DNA from: Bipolaris cookei
Taxonomy: Eukaryota; Ascomycota; Dothideomycetes; Pleosporales; Pleosporaceae
Direction of reading: 5' to 3'
Length of the DNA: 64,000 nt
Assembly: GCA_002286855.1 (NCBI GenBank)
Contig: NRSV01000029.1
Span: 248,832 to 312,831, forward strand
Part shown: one piece after another, positions 1 through 9,896 of the stretch
How the letters are laid out: the number at the start of each line of letters is the position of its first letter
How positions within the stretch are numbered: the first letter of the stretch is position 1
Made by a program: the position numbers and the translations under genes
The notes under the pieces: model-generated
The model's database searches: none
What the model saw: the letters and a program-made list of their open reading frames with translations, nothing else
What the model was told of the DNA's origin: nothing

Positions 1-1
1 C

Positions 2-310
2 CGAGAAAATAATTACCACTACCATCACCACCCTCAAATCCCGCCCACAACATCATCATCAGCAGACAGCGCCATAAGCACAAACTCAGGCTTCAAGCTC
101 TACCCGTTGGAGAAAGAAAGACATACTCGCGTTACTTCAACGGGGAGGACGCACACGGCACGAATGCACATACCAGATGTAGCGACGATTACGCTAGCAG
201 ATCCAGCGTCGCGATTAGCCAAGTCGGGGGCTGTAGTTCGGACAAGGGAGGTTACTGGCGAGGCGGAGGGACGTGGAAGGGGGTTGCAGAATGTTATGAC
301 GCAAGTTTGA
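2..310 (+). CDS. Possible 3' end of a gene cut by the left edge
   Basis: An open frame runs from the window edge to a TGA at 308-310, about 102 codons, with a basic, Thr/Arg-rich C-terminus and a His-rich start. I recognise no domain. A minus-strand frame of 128 codons overlaps it, so either or neither may be real. It would be the last exon of a gene that lies mostly outside the window. Confidence 0.25.
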   Translation, partial: RENNYHYHHHPQIPPTTSSSADSAISTNSGFKLYPLEKERHTRVTSTGRTHTARMHIPDVATITLADPASRLAKSGAVVRTREVTGEAEGRGRGLQNVMTQV

Positions 311-759
311 GAACGGGGGATTTGAGAAAGACGTGGTTTGTGACTTCTTTGAGGTGAGGAGTTGGCAAAGAGCATGATTGGCGGAGTTTGGGGGTTCTGA
401 GTATTAGCAATTGCATCCTGGTGGACTGGTGCAAGGGATACTTTGGGTAAACAGTGGTTAGACAGCAAGGTAACGATTGATTGCATTCTTTATTTTACTC
501 TATTTTTTTTCCTCACGCGTAAATGGTGCATGCGGTAGACAGGGAATCTGGGGGCTCAGGGCTACTACGTTTTCTTGTTCCCTTTGGGTAAAATGCTGTC
601 CCTAAGTGACAAAGACACCACCATATCCCGAGACAGATTTGATAGTTTGGATCTTGGGCATCTTCATGGTGTAGAAGAATCGTAAAATCTTACTCGTTCA
701 TACAAGGGTATTTAATGCATTGATCCTCTTTTTACACCAGCCAAGGGTCCTACTAAGAT
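311..759. other. Gene-free stretch
   Basis: I see no convincing coding frame here. The right part (from about 540) probably belongs to the 3' flank of the LINE relic that follows on the minus strand. Confidence 0.4.
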
Positions 760-1676
760 ATCCATGGTATTCATCGTGCTGTGTGCCTTGTACCAGGTCT
801 GTGTAGCAACCTTTGTTTCTTGAATAAAGGCAGTTGTAGTCTGTATACCTTTCGCTGCATGTAGGAGAAAAGCTAGAGAATAGAGGGTCTCTACCAGCTT
901 CTTGTATCTTCTTTCTAGCCTCCTTATATAGTGAGCATTTAAGGAGGATATGTGCAGGGTCCTGCGCCGATCTATAGTTGCATGGGCAAACTTTAGAGTC
1001 GATTTTTCCTAAGAAAGTGGAGTAGGCCTCAACTTCTCAATGCGAAGAGATTGGCCTAGGATTGTAATTCTGTTTCCAGTTTTCTTGGCTTCTTCTTCTT
1101 CTTTTGATCTAAATGCAACGACAATCGACCCTGTTTGCTTATTTTTCCAGTTCTTCGATATCCAAAATGGATTTCCTACAGTTTTTTGGGGGGTTTTTGC
1201 TGTAGGTAGAAATTTCTGAGTGAAGGACCTGGAGCATTTCAGCCCCTTCAAAGATAGTTGGTACTCCGTGGACCACTATCTTAGTCCAGGATTCAATTGG
1301 ATGGGCCTTCTTTACCTGGAGTTGGTCTTGCCAGATGTTGATCTTTTGTAGCAGAAATTACCCTGAGTATCCTTCAGTTGTTGTAATGATTAGGTTGTTC
1401 TTTCTGCTAACGGACACCTCTTTGACAGCAGAGGCTGTTATACCTGCCTTTTGGAACGCCTGATTGATTTTATTCCTAACTAGTAGCGGGCTAGTTTGCT
1501 GTCCTGCTAGCGTTAGCAGCATCTGGTGATGGGCGATTGGCTTCTTTGCGGTGGGCTTTTTCCGTGGTTGTATTGTTGCCCATGGCTGGCTTGTTGGGTT
1601 CTTAGCTGCGATTGCAGCGTAGGAGGTAGAGGGCTTTGGGATGGGCTGGGTAGGGGTTGGTGCTGCTGTAGTAGCC
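760..1676 (-). mobile_element. Tad1-like LINE relic: ORF1 3' half joined to ORF2 tail
   Basis: Read on the minus strand, 1676 to about 1040 encodes the second half of a LINE ORF1 (gag-like) protein: a low-complexity SYAAIAAKNP segment, a VVHGVP motif, and an RRM-like TGSIVVAFRSKEEEEAKKTG block. About 60 bp further the frame changes to a zinc-finger-like tail (VCPCNYRS...AHILLKC) typical of the C-terminus of ORF2 in RNase H-bearing fungal LINEs. The reverse transcriptase that should lie between them is absent, so this copy has a large internal deletion. A stop also interrupts ORF1 near 1358. The 5' half of the same ORF1 resumes at 4376 on the other side of the hAT unit, and a sister copy of ORF1 lies at 17152-17966. 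Confidence 0.75.
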
Positions 1677-2509
1677 ATACTTGGGAGTAAGCAAGCGTGC
1701 TTGCTTGCTTGCTTGTTACGCTTGATTGCTTGGTTATCCAAGCAAGCCAAGCGCCTCTCTTTAAGTTTGCAAGCAAGCAAGCAGCCTTCTCTATGCTTGC
1801 TTGGTTGCTTGAATCGCGCTTGGTTGTAGATGAGGTTAACTACTAGTATTAAAGTAAATTAATCTCACGATGGTTTCTTTAGTAGTTATTGCTTTTTAAA
1901 AAGTAAACATAAACCCCTAGGTATATCAAATGCAAACTTTGTACCCATCTTAGCTATCTTAGCTATCTATATTATACTTAGTACGCGTTTTCGTCGTACT
2001 GCAACCTCTAAGCTAGTTTACTTATCATTATGCCACCTAGAAAGCGCGTCTCTTCCACCTATATCGCGCCGAGAAAGCGCGCTCGAGTCGCAGCTCCTTC
2101 TAGCTCCACCAGTCAGCCCATCGTTGTCAATATACAGCCATCCGCTCCATTCCTATCTCTATCGCCTCACCCCCCATCTGTTGAAGTCCTGCTCGAAGCG
2201 CCGCAGGCCACTACCTTCGAGTCACAACTCCGTGACTCTCGTCCTGAAGCTGAGATTGTCGCGCCTGCCGAGGGCAGCGAGGAGGCGACTGTAGCCTCAT
2301 CCAGCGTGGCAGATGAGGCTGCTGAGCGCCTTGATCAGAACTTCGAGGACAACTACGACAGCATCGACTGGCTGCGCCTTCCACGCTTTACGAAGCTGCT
2401 CATAACGTCGCGGCGTAAGCCTTCTTGGATCTATCAACATGGCTATCGCGTTGTTCTCCTCACAGACCCAGAGCAAGTGTTCTGGGTCTGCCGATACTGT
2501 CACATCCAC
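1677..2509 (+). repeat. Left arm of 833-bp inverted repeat
   Basis: This arm matches the reverse complement of 3543-4375 over 833 bp with no length difference, and identical bases wherever I compared them. It contains the hAT terminus, the promoter region and the first 160 codons of the transposase (ATG at 2030) pointing right. It stops at the single ambiguous base N at 2510. Confidence 0.85.
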
Positions 2510-2510
2510 N

Positions 2511-4022
2511 GTTCCAGCGGGTAACAACAGGTTTAACAGGCTCGAGTATTTTGCGATCGTCTTCGGTAGCGTCAATAGGAAGCTCGTAGTGCGCGAGCTG
2601 CTGAAAATTTGTGAAAAGCTCGTACTGCTGTGGTGTTTTAATATAGTTGATTATCGCTAAAAGCACACCTAATGGGCCGTCACTCCGCCACTCACTCATC
2701 AGCTTGTGCTCCGTATCTACTGCGACTACCTCGCTAACATGATTGTCGTACGCGTCGCTGTCTTTGCCCCAAAGTAGTGTTTGGCCAATAAGGTTAAGAG
2801 TGTGCGGGCCGCAGCGGAGACGACGGTAGGTGGCGTTGAAGCTCATTTTCTGCGCAAGCGATACAATTGTAGTGTCATTGCTAGAGGCGTTGTCAAGTAC
2901 AAAGTAGCCTATTGTACGTGGGCCGACGCCAAACTTCTGCAGTGTACTGTAAACAATCTCAGCCATGTTCTCACCAGAGTGAGCGCCCATCAGCTGGGGC
3001 AGTGCAATAGGCAGGTCGACCAGGTTGCCGTCGCGGTTGACGTAGTGGGCGACAATACCTAGATAGCCACGTTTACCGCCTTTTGTCGTCCATCTGTCGA
3101 AGCTTACGTGGATTCTGCTAAGAGCTCTAGATAGCTTATAGATAACACGTGGCTGTAGATGATTGTATAGGCGCAGAACGTACTGGCGCACAATTTTGTG
3201 ACTCTGCCAGAGCGCCGCTTCTGCCTCTGGGTTGGCCATGGCTATCATGTCTCGAAACGTTGGCTTCTCAAATTCAGAGAGTGGGTGGTTGTTGTCGACG
3301 AGCCATCCTACCGCGGCAAGCCTAAAGCGCTGAATATTGAAGTTACCAAGCTCGTTGGCGACCTCTTGAGGCACTGGTACTTTACTCTTGAATAGGCTGC
3401 GGATAGAGCCTTCATTAACGACGCTGCGAGGCTTACTAGGCGGCTGATGGCTATGGCCAGGTCGAAGCTCGCAGAGGTGGCGCGCAGCTTGTGTTGTCGC
3501 AGCCGCTGGGAAAACACCACCACGGCCAGCGTCAATATACTTGTGGATGTGACAGTATCGGCAGACCCAGAACACTTGCTCTGGGTCTGTGAGGAGAACA
3601 ACGCGATAGCCATGTTGATAGATCCAAGAAGGCTTACGCCGCGACGTTATGAGCAGCTTCGTAAAGCGTGGAAGGCGCAGCCAGTCGATGCTGTCGTAGT
3701 TGTCCTCGAAGTTCTGATCAAGGCGCTCAGCAGCCTCATCTGCCACGCTGGATGAGGCTACAGTCGCCTCCTCGCTGCCCTCGGCAGGCGCGACAATCTC
3801 AGCTTCAGGACGAGAGTCACGGAGTTGTGACTCGAAGGTAGTGGCCTGCGGCGCTTCGAGCAGGACTTCAACAGATGGGGGGTGAGGCGATAGAGATAGG
3901 AATGGAGCGGATGGCTGTATATTGACAACGATGGGCTGACTGGTGGAGCTAGAAGGAGCTGCGACTCGAGCGCGCTTTCTCGGCGCGATATAGGTGGAAG
4001 AGACGCGCTTTCTAGGTGGCAT
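2511..4022 (-). pseudogene. hAT transposase, truncated at the TRWN motif
   Basis: The frame starts at ATG 4022 with a basic, nuclear-localisation-like N-terminus (PPRKR, PRKRAR), then a BED-like CRYCH segment near residue 155, a DRWTTKGGKRGYLGIVAHYV block, the LDNASSND motif carrying a catalytic Asp, and the RCGPHTLNLI motif (C-x2-H). All are hallmarks of hAT transposases. It ends at VVTRWN just before the N at 2510 and then runs into the antisense of its own 5' end. The C-terminal part with the last catalytic Glu and the hAT dimerisation domain is missing, so the protein cannot be functional as assembled. An intact copy elsewhere in the genome would be expected to run several hundred residues further. 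Confidence 0.8.
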
Positions 4023-4375
4023 AATGATAAGTAAACTAGCTTAGAGGTTGCAGTACGACGAAAACGCGTACTAAGTATAATATAGATAGCTAAGATAGCT
4101 AAGATGGGTACAAAGTTTGCATTTGATATACCTAGGGGTTTATGTTTACTTTTTAAAAAGCAATAACTACTAAAGAAACCATCGTGAGATTAATTTACTT
4201 TAATACTAGTAGTTAACCTCATCTACAACCAAGCGCGATTCAAGCAACCAAGCAAGCATAGAGAAGGCTGCTTGCTTGCTTGCAAACTTAAAGAGAGGCG
4301 CTTGGCTTGCTTGGATAACCAAGCAATCAAGCGTAACAAGCAAGCAAGCAAGCACGCTTGCTTACTCCCAAGTAT
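3543..4375 (-). repeat. Right arm of 833-bp inverted repeat
   Basis: Mirror copy of 1677-2509. This arm is continuous with the rest of the transposase frame, so it is the original 5' end of the element, whereas the left arm looks like an added copy. Confidence 0.85.
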
Positions 4376-4600
4376 GCTGATTTACTACTTTGCCTTTCTC
4401 AGTGTAGTCTCTGAAAACGTCTAGCAGTTCTAGGGGTTTGTCCTATGATACATGAGATTGAGCCATAGTTGACGCCTGTATAATCAGGTCTCTAGCCCAA
4501 CAAACTGCCTGTTCAGAGTTCTTGGCCACTGGTTTTAGGGTGGAGGAGTTCTGGAAGGGGTTTCTGCCTCTGTAGGTGTAACAACACAGGCAAGACTACT
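4376..4600 (-). mobile_element. LINE ORF1, 5' half (interrupted by the hAT unit)
   Basis: Read on the minus strand this segment aligns with the ORF1 copy at 17370-17563 (shared text RGRNPFQN, a glutamine/serine-rich stretch, then an ...KLLELL-like helix). At the hAT junction the match stops about 80 bp before the point where the left-hand piece resumes, so part of ORF1 is lost at the insertion. It is the same LINE copy as at 760-1676. Confidence 0.7.
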
Positions 4601-5386
4601 CAGATCAGTATCGGCAGGTAGTGTCACTCAGAGGTATATGGGAGTGTGTGGGATAATAGAAGAGCCTTGATTTGAGCAGGCACCTATAGGTCTGGTACGA
4701 AAGGATATCGAAAATCTACCGAGTACTATCTACGGGGCGCCTAGTCCTTATACCTGCTGGTGCTGGCAGATACAGCTAGGTGCAGGGTTGGTTCAGTTTG
4801 GCCTCAGTGTCCGATGAGATTCAGGGCTCGGAGTCTGACAGACTTCCCAGGCTCGGTACCCGACGGGGTTCCAGGCTCCGAGTTCGACAGAGTTCTTGGC
4901 TCTGAGTCCGACGGGTTCTCACCCTGTGCGTCATTGTATAGGACTGTTATTATTATTCTGTTATAGTCCTGTATCAGCCGTTGGATATGTAGGACTTTGG
5001 CCGGAGGCCGTTCTATCTGCTTATTTACAATTTGGTACTTTGTGCTGTATTGCGTGACTATGGTGCATCGGCCATTATCTAGCTAAGCTACCACTAGCTT
5101 TTCAGATGCCTCGTGCTGAAGAGCAATTTAGTAACAAGTAGAGATGTAGGGTAGTTAGGCTGCCTTCTAAGGAGCTCTCTTAGCGGAAAGGAAATGGTAC
5201 TTATAAAAGCAAAATTGGTTCTCTCTATGTTTTTTCTTCTTCTTTTGTTGTTTTTTCTTCCTTTCTATGTTACACGGGGTTTGGTGCTAATACTTCTCTG
5301 AGCTCGATCCGGGTTAGGGCGAGTAGGAATGGGTGACTAGCTCCGTGAGAGTTGTCTGGCGATTCGTAGTGGCAAGGAATTATGGA
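4601..5386. other. Repeat-derived stretch without genes
   Basis: No coding frame of interest. Positions 4820-4920 hold three or four imperfect GC-rich tandem copies of a roughly 30-bp unit with the core ggctcggagt / ccgacggg. The rest is probably decayed transposon untranslated sequence. Confidence 0.5.
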
Positions 5387-5703
5387 TGTAACCGGAGGTT
5401 TTTGACAAACACTAATCTATATTGCTATAGACTAACAAATAACAATCTTATTAAGTAAAGATACTAGTAGAAAGTACAATTTGAGTTGACCACAACGAGA
5501 GTAATAATGAAGCCCATCCTTATATCCTCATCGCTTCCAGTCCTGCCATCCCAAGGCGCCCTGCCATCCCTTGGATGGTTGCTCTTGGCGAGATGGCACA
5601 TCACGTGACCTGGCCCCGCGATGATCATTTCCTTCTGACACGTCCTTAGGCCTTCAGTATCTCGCACTTGTCAAGGAGAGGATCCTTCTTGTTACTTGTA
5701 ACA
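5387..5703 (-). mobile_element. Candidate solo LTR (Copia type)
   Basis: A 317-bp block bounded by TG...CA on both strands. On the minus strand it starts tgttacaagtaac, has a TATA-like gatataagg about two thirds in, an aataag polyadenylation-like signal, and ends ggttaca. This is the layout of a small fungal Copia LTR. I found no second copy and no 5-bp target duplication (atgga / tcagt), so the call rests on internal layout only. Confidence 0.4.
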
Positions 5704-5719
5704 TCAGTCCTTGGCTAGG

Positions 5720-6785
5720 TTATTTTCTTGTTCCTATCCTCGTGCTAGTGATAAAAACCAAAGTAGCTTCTATACCGCTCGTAGTGTGGATTAGTAGTGA
5801 GAGTTTTGGCATTTTTTGGCCTAGAGTCTTTTTAAGCTGGTTTGTTTCTGTGGTGTAGAAGTCGCAGTATAGAAGTAGATGCTCTGCTGTTTGTGGTCTC
5901 CCACAGTTGCAAGGATCTATTTCTCTTCTTTTTACTCGCTTTAGGTAGGAGTTAAAGTACCCGTGTCCTATCTCCTGTACTCCTCCCTCTTCTGCTTGGT
6001 AGTCTTTGGAGGTTTGACTTGTGCTGGAGGCTAGGCTTGTTTTTGATTTTTGGTGTTTTTTGTGGCCTCCTTTGCTAAGGAATCTGCCTTTTCGTTTCTT
6101 TCTATATCTGTATGGCCTGGAGCCCATTTCAAGAGATCTTTGCTTTTCTGTTTAGGATGGCTTTGGCTGCTTTTTGGCACCGAATTACCCACTGCTGGCC
6201 AGGCTTATCTGATAGACTCTGAAGCCTATAGATCGCAGCTTGGTTGTCAGCGTAGACGTGGATATTTTGGTCTTTGTGGCAGTTTTAGCAGCGTATTAAA
6301 GGCTGTTGTAAGCCTTCAAGCTCTCCATTAGAGACGAGTTGGTTCTCGCCTATATTCTTTGTCTCTGCGTATATTTCTTCTTGGTTTGGGTTGTAGACTG
6401 CTAGGCCTACTCCGATCCCGTCTCCGTCTTTAGTTTTTGAGGCGTCTGAGTAGATTACTATAGAGTTATCCTCTATCGTTTGGATACAATCTTTGTGCGC
6501 GGCTGCCTCTTCTTCTTTAGATTTCTTTGATATAGAGATGTTGTAGTTGAGAGTATCCAATGGTCCGAACCTATGTGGGATAATGTTTTCTGTCTCTTGG
6601 ATGGCTGGGATGGAACTTGTGGTGGCGTGTAGTTGTCTGGTCTTGTTCGGCTGTCTAGATGGCTGAAGGCTTGTTTTTTGTAGCCTTACAATAGCTTTCG
6701 TAATTGGATGGGTTGGAGCTAGCTGTATAGCTCGCAGAGCGTATTTTCGATTCGTTTGACTTAGCCGTATTTCTGGTGACGGCAA
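5720..6785 (-). pseudogene. LINE ORF2 3' fragment A: RNase H and zinc-finger tail
   Basis: Two minus-strand frames from one LINE ORF2. 6785-6285 encodes an RNase H domain: IYSDASKTKDGDGIGVG carries the first catalytic Asp and NGELEG the catalytic Glu. 6127-5720 encodes the C-terminal tail with a CNCGRPQTAEHLLLYC zinc-finger-like motif and ends at the LINE's own stop. The two frames are separated by a frameshift or stop. The reverse transcriptase is absent. In intact Tad1-type elements these domains form the end of a polyprotein that nicks DNA and copies the LINE RNA. Confidence 0.7.
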
Positions 6786-6792
6786 GCTCGCT

Positions 6793-7287
6793 TCAATGCT
6801 TGTTGGGATAGCTGGATAGACAATCTTCTATTAGATTAATGGCTTTCTCTAGGCCTAGGGTAATACCTTCTAACTTTCCGTTGTAGACTAGTTGGTTGTA
6901 TCCTATATTGACTTTTTCCTGAATTATGAAACTAGCTCCTTTGTAGAAAGCTACTCCTACTCCTACTACTATACCCTCGCCTTTTCTTGTGGCTGAGGCG
7001 TCTGAGTATATAGATAGGAGGTATTTGTCTTCCAGTTGTTCTTTGTGGTGCTTTGCTTCGATTTCTTTTGGCTTCTTAGATATGTTCGTCTTGTAAAGTA
7101 TTTCTGAGCTCCATGGCATAAAGGCGTAGTGCTTAATCTTCTCACTGTCAGTAGACAGAGCTGTTAAGATAGATTTGGTAATACGCTCTAGCTGTTTCCC
7201 TTGATTACTAGAAATGGCAATGTTGAGAGGATGGTTAGGAGCTAGCTTTTTTGCTCTAAAGGCGTATTGTCGCGGGGCGTTGTTCAA
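6793..7287 (-). pseudogene. LINE ORF2 fragment B: second RNase H domain
   Basis: A 164-codon minus-strand frame with its own RNase H core (IYSDASATRKGEGIVVGVGVA, then NGKLEGITLGLEKA). It is clearly related to fragment A but diverged, and it lies directly upstream in the same orientation. So two RNase H regions from two different LINE copies sit head to tail; they are not one protein. Confidence 0.65.
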
Positions 7288-7493
7288 TCTGACTCTAGGA
7301 GGGTATAGAGCTGCTTCTACCTCGCTAGGTATAGCAGGTGAGGTTCTAAAGGATCCTAGAATTTTCCTGCAGGCTTGGTCCTGAAGCTTCTGCCTCTAGT
7401 TGAGCATTGTCGTTTGCTCTTTCCAGAAGACCCAAGGTTAGGTACGAGCAGTACATCTGAAAGCGGTTTCGAAGATCCATCCTTACACACCAT

Positions 7494-8882
7494 TTAAGCT
7501 TCTCCTTTCCAGGCTGCGTACAATTCTCCCCCTCCAACCCGAAAATGTCTCTGCTTAATCTTGATCATTCGTCTAGACAGTGAGGATTGGTCAGACGTGT
7601 GTGAGGAGGCGCTGGTGTCGCCAGCCCAGGTCGATGGAGAGGCCTTACCAAGAATGTCTTTGGGGGGGCAGCATGTCTCGATTTCTTCATCTTCAGAGTC
7701 TGAGTTATTGGTCAATGTCTCTATCTCTGACCCTGACCTGGCTTCTTCGGCTCCGTATGCCTTGCCAGTTCTCTTGCTGAATTTCCTAGGCTTGACATGG
7801 GGCTCAGATCGCTTTAGAGAGGCTAGCTTTTCCTTCCTTCGCTTCTTTTCAGTTTCGTATTCTCTTAGGAGCTTTCGAGCTTTCGCCAGCTTTGAACAGT
7901 CTCGCATGTAGTGGGGTTCATTACAAAGATAGCACTCGATGTCAGGCGCAGCGCTAGTTCAGAGTTGGGTGGCAAGTCCCCGCTACCTCGCTTGCGCGGC
8001 GAGACGTATTTGTGAGCTTTTCTGAATGCTACAAGGGCTTGCTCGTTGGCATCTTGCTGGTCTCGGGCTTCCTTTTCTTCCAAGAACTTGAGCTTTCGTT
8101 CGACAGTGAGGTTAGGCTGGGCGTTAGGGGTATCGACTGTCGTCCTGAATGTAACGGGTCGAGTCCTATCGGACTGCGCACGCAACTACAACGCGCCCAC
8201 CGCGCCAAAAAGGCTGGCACAAGATATCAGAGCTGCTGATATCGTTGCGTAGTTGATACATAAGATAGCTGCCGCTATCTGTACTGTAATGGGCTGTCCA
8301 GCCCGTCACACTGAATTTCGTTGGGAGTGATTGAATAGGGATAAGTAGTAGTGCGGAGTCTTTGTAGGCTCCATTAGTGTCAGCATCTGCTGAGATAAGC
8401 TTACGACGGTAATCCTTCAGATTTTCCCATGATCCAACAACTGTGCTCTTAGGATCAGATGTAAACGTCTGGATCCTAGTCATGTACATGTTGGCAGCAG
8501 TAGCGTCAATTTGGGTGTACTTCTTTCGCAGGTAAGCCCAGAACATGAAGGCAGTATCATACTCGTTGACGAGAGCCTGATAATCGTCGCTAAGGGATCT
8601 AAACAAGAGGTCGATTGCGGTTGCTTCGTCCTCTAAGTACTTGCCTCTTTTGCCAACGTTGATGCGGACTTTAACGGTCTTGTTGTCTGCAACACCCAGC
8701 CCTTTCACAACATCTGATAAGTCTTCGGCAGTAGTGATTTGGCAATGATCTATAATGATTTTCTCGCAGATGTAAAAGACCCTCTTCCCCTTAAGCCTAA
8801 CCTTGTTCCGGCGAAACCGCGCATCGTGGTTCTCAGCTGGGAGTTTAGGAATCTTCCACCCCTCCTTTTCTTCAGCCATCAT
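7494..8882 (-). pseudogene. Copia-type gag, frameshifted
   Basis: Three overlapping minus-strand frames make up one gag protein. 8882-8166 is the capsid-like region (UBN2/gag type: LEDEATAIDLLFRSLSDDYQALV, WAYLRKKYTQ). 8185-7865 is a charged linker. 7907-7494 continues after the nucleocapsid zinc knuckle at 7905-7943, read as C-YL-C-NEP-H-YMRD-C, i.e. CX2CX3HX4C, one residue shorter than the usual CX2CX4HX4C. At least two frame changes separate the pieces. No protease, integrase or reverse transcriptase follows, and no LTR brackets it, so this is a relic. Confidence 0.7.
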
Positions 8883-9156
8883 ATATTAGAAATGAAATGG
8901 TTCGCATGTATGAGTAGTGTACTGCAGGCGATGCAGGCGGTGTCTATTCTCGAGCGTAGAGGCGGTGCGAGTAGGTGAGTTTGATTCCTGCTTGAATCTG
9001 AGTCCTGCACAACTCTAGTTGATAACTGATTCCTTCCGCGAATTGTAGCTTAGTGCCTCATGACTTCTTGAGTTTAATTCCTTCTCGAATCTGGGTCCTG
9101 CACGTTTCTAGTGGGTTAAAACAATAGCATCAGTTTTGGCAGCCGGGCTTATAACT
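8883..9156. other. Short non-coding stretch with a degenerate direct repeat
   Basis: The text attcct(g/t)ct-cgaatctg(a/g)gtcctgcac occurs twice (near 8982 and 9078), giving a decayed direct repeat of about 45 bp. Nothing coding. Confidence 0.4.
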
Positions 9157-9301
9157 TGTTGAAACAAGGTCCTTTTTATAGTATGACTACTAGAGAGGAC
9201 CTGTTGGGAAGATGTGACAATGCAATATAGGGCAGCTACCCTACATCCTCCCAACAGGTCCTCTCTAGCAATTATACTATGAAAGGGACCTTGTTTCAAC
9301 A
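9157..9301. mobile_element. Fold-back MITE, complete
   Basis: A 145-bp element whose two arms are inverted copies of each other over about 55 bp (outer tip tgttgaaacaaggtcc; inner arm gaggacctgttggga). It has no coding capacity. A second copy, cut short, is at 51270-51362. Both copies are preceded by ataact. Confidence 0.8.
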
Positions 9302-9376
9302 GAATTTATATATTTGAGTGCTAGCAAGATTATATAAGCAATACTGCGAATTATCCTATCTCCTCAGACTAGACTT

Positions 9377-9465
9377 AAATGGCTATCGCGCGCCATTAGT
9401 CGGTACGTGCAGGGCTAGCTAACGTAGTATTAAACTTTGCATGTGATCGATCCTGGACCCTAGAC
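9377..9465 (+). repeat. Dispersed repeat, copy 1
   Basis: About 85 bp (ggctat-gcgcg-cat...acgtgcaggg...taaactttgcatgtgat) that recurs in diverged form at 21705-21815. Both copies lie in gene-free DNA beside transposon remnants. Class unknown. Confidence 0.55.
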
Positions 9466-9896
9466 ACCACTCACCCAAACGCACAGGCGATCTACGTCTA
9501 ACTTCGGCGCTTCTGTCGCATGTCTCGGCTGCCAACTTTAAAGCATGGAAGGGGGGCACATACCAATACAAGATGTACAGCATTTGACTTGCTACTGCCA
9601 GCAAGACGTATGACATCAACACGCGTCTGACAAGCCTTTTGGGCCTTGTATTTTGCATCTTTGTCGACTCGATATCTTGCCATATCTCCCCACGACTCCC
9701 CACTTCTCACCGCTACGTCTACAAGCCGGGCTGGTTGTTTCATTGCGGGGAAAAAAGGAAGAGCACGGGTGCGAACAATCCTTTAATCCTGCTGCTGGAA
9801 AATATCCCATTCCTGCTTTTTATTTCTCAGCGGCACACTTCGCTCGTTTTTGTTGTTGTGTGCCTTGACGTTCTGCAAACCAACACAACATCGACA

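Larger units (their letters stand above)
1677..4375 (-). mobile_element. hAT-superfamily DNA transposon, rearranged, inside a LINE ORF1
   Basis: A 2.7-kb unit interrupts the LINE ORF1. Both ends begin with atacttgggagtaagcaagc and are rich in (AAGC)n/(GCTT)n subterminal repeats, as is common for hAT ends. The unit is a long palindrome: its first and last 833 bp are inverted copies. The transposase reads leftward from 4022. No 8-bp target duplication is visible at the outer junctions (left flank gtagcc, right flank gctgat), which is unusual for a simple hAT insertion. See the repeat and pseudogene entries for the arms and the broken transposase. Confidence 0.8.

Noticed and set aside
2439..3755. 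Several plus-strand frames inside the hAT unit
   Set aside because: Antisense shadows of the transposase on the opposite strand.
5387..8882. LTR at 5.4-5.7 kb and gag at 7.5-8.9 kb as one Copia element
   Set aside because: LINE fragments lie between them, no pol is present and no second LTR follows; joining them would be guesswork.
8960..9110. tRNA-like direct repeats
   Set aside because: The ttcctgcttgaatctg words recall a T-loop but no cloverleaf can be folded by eye.
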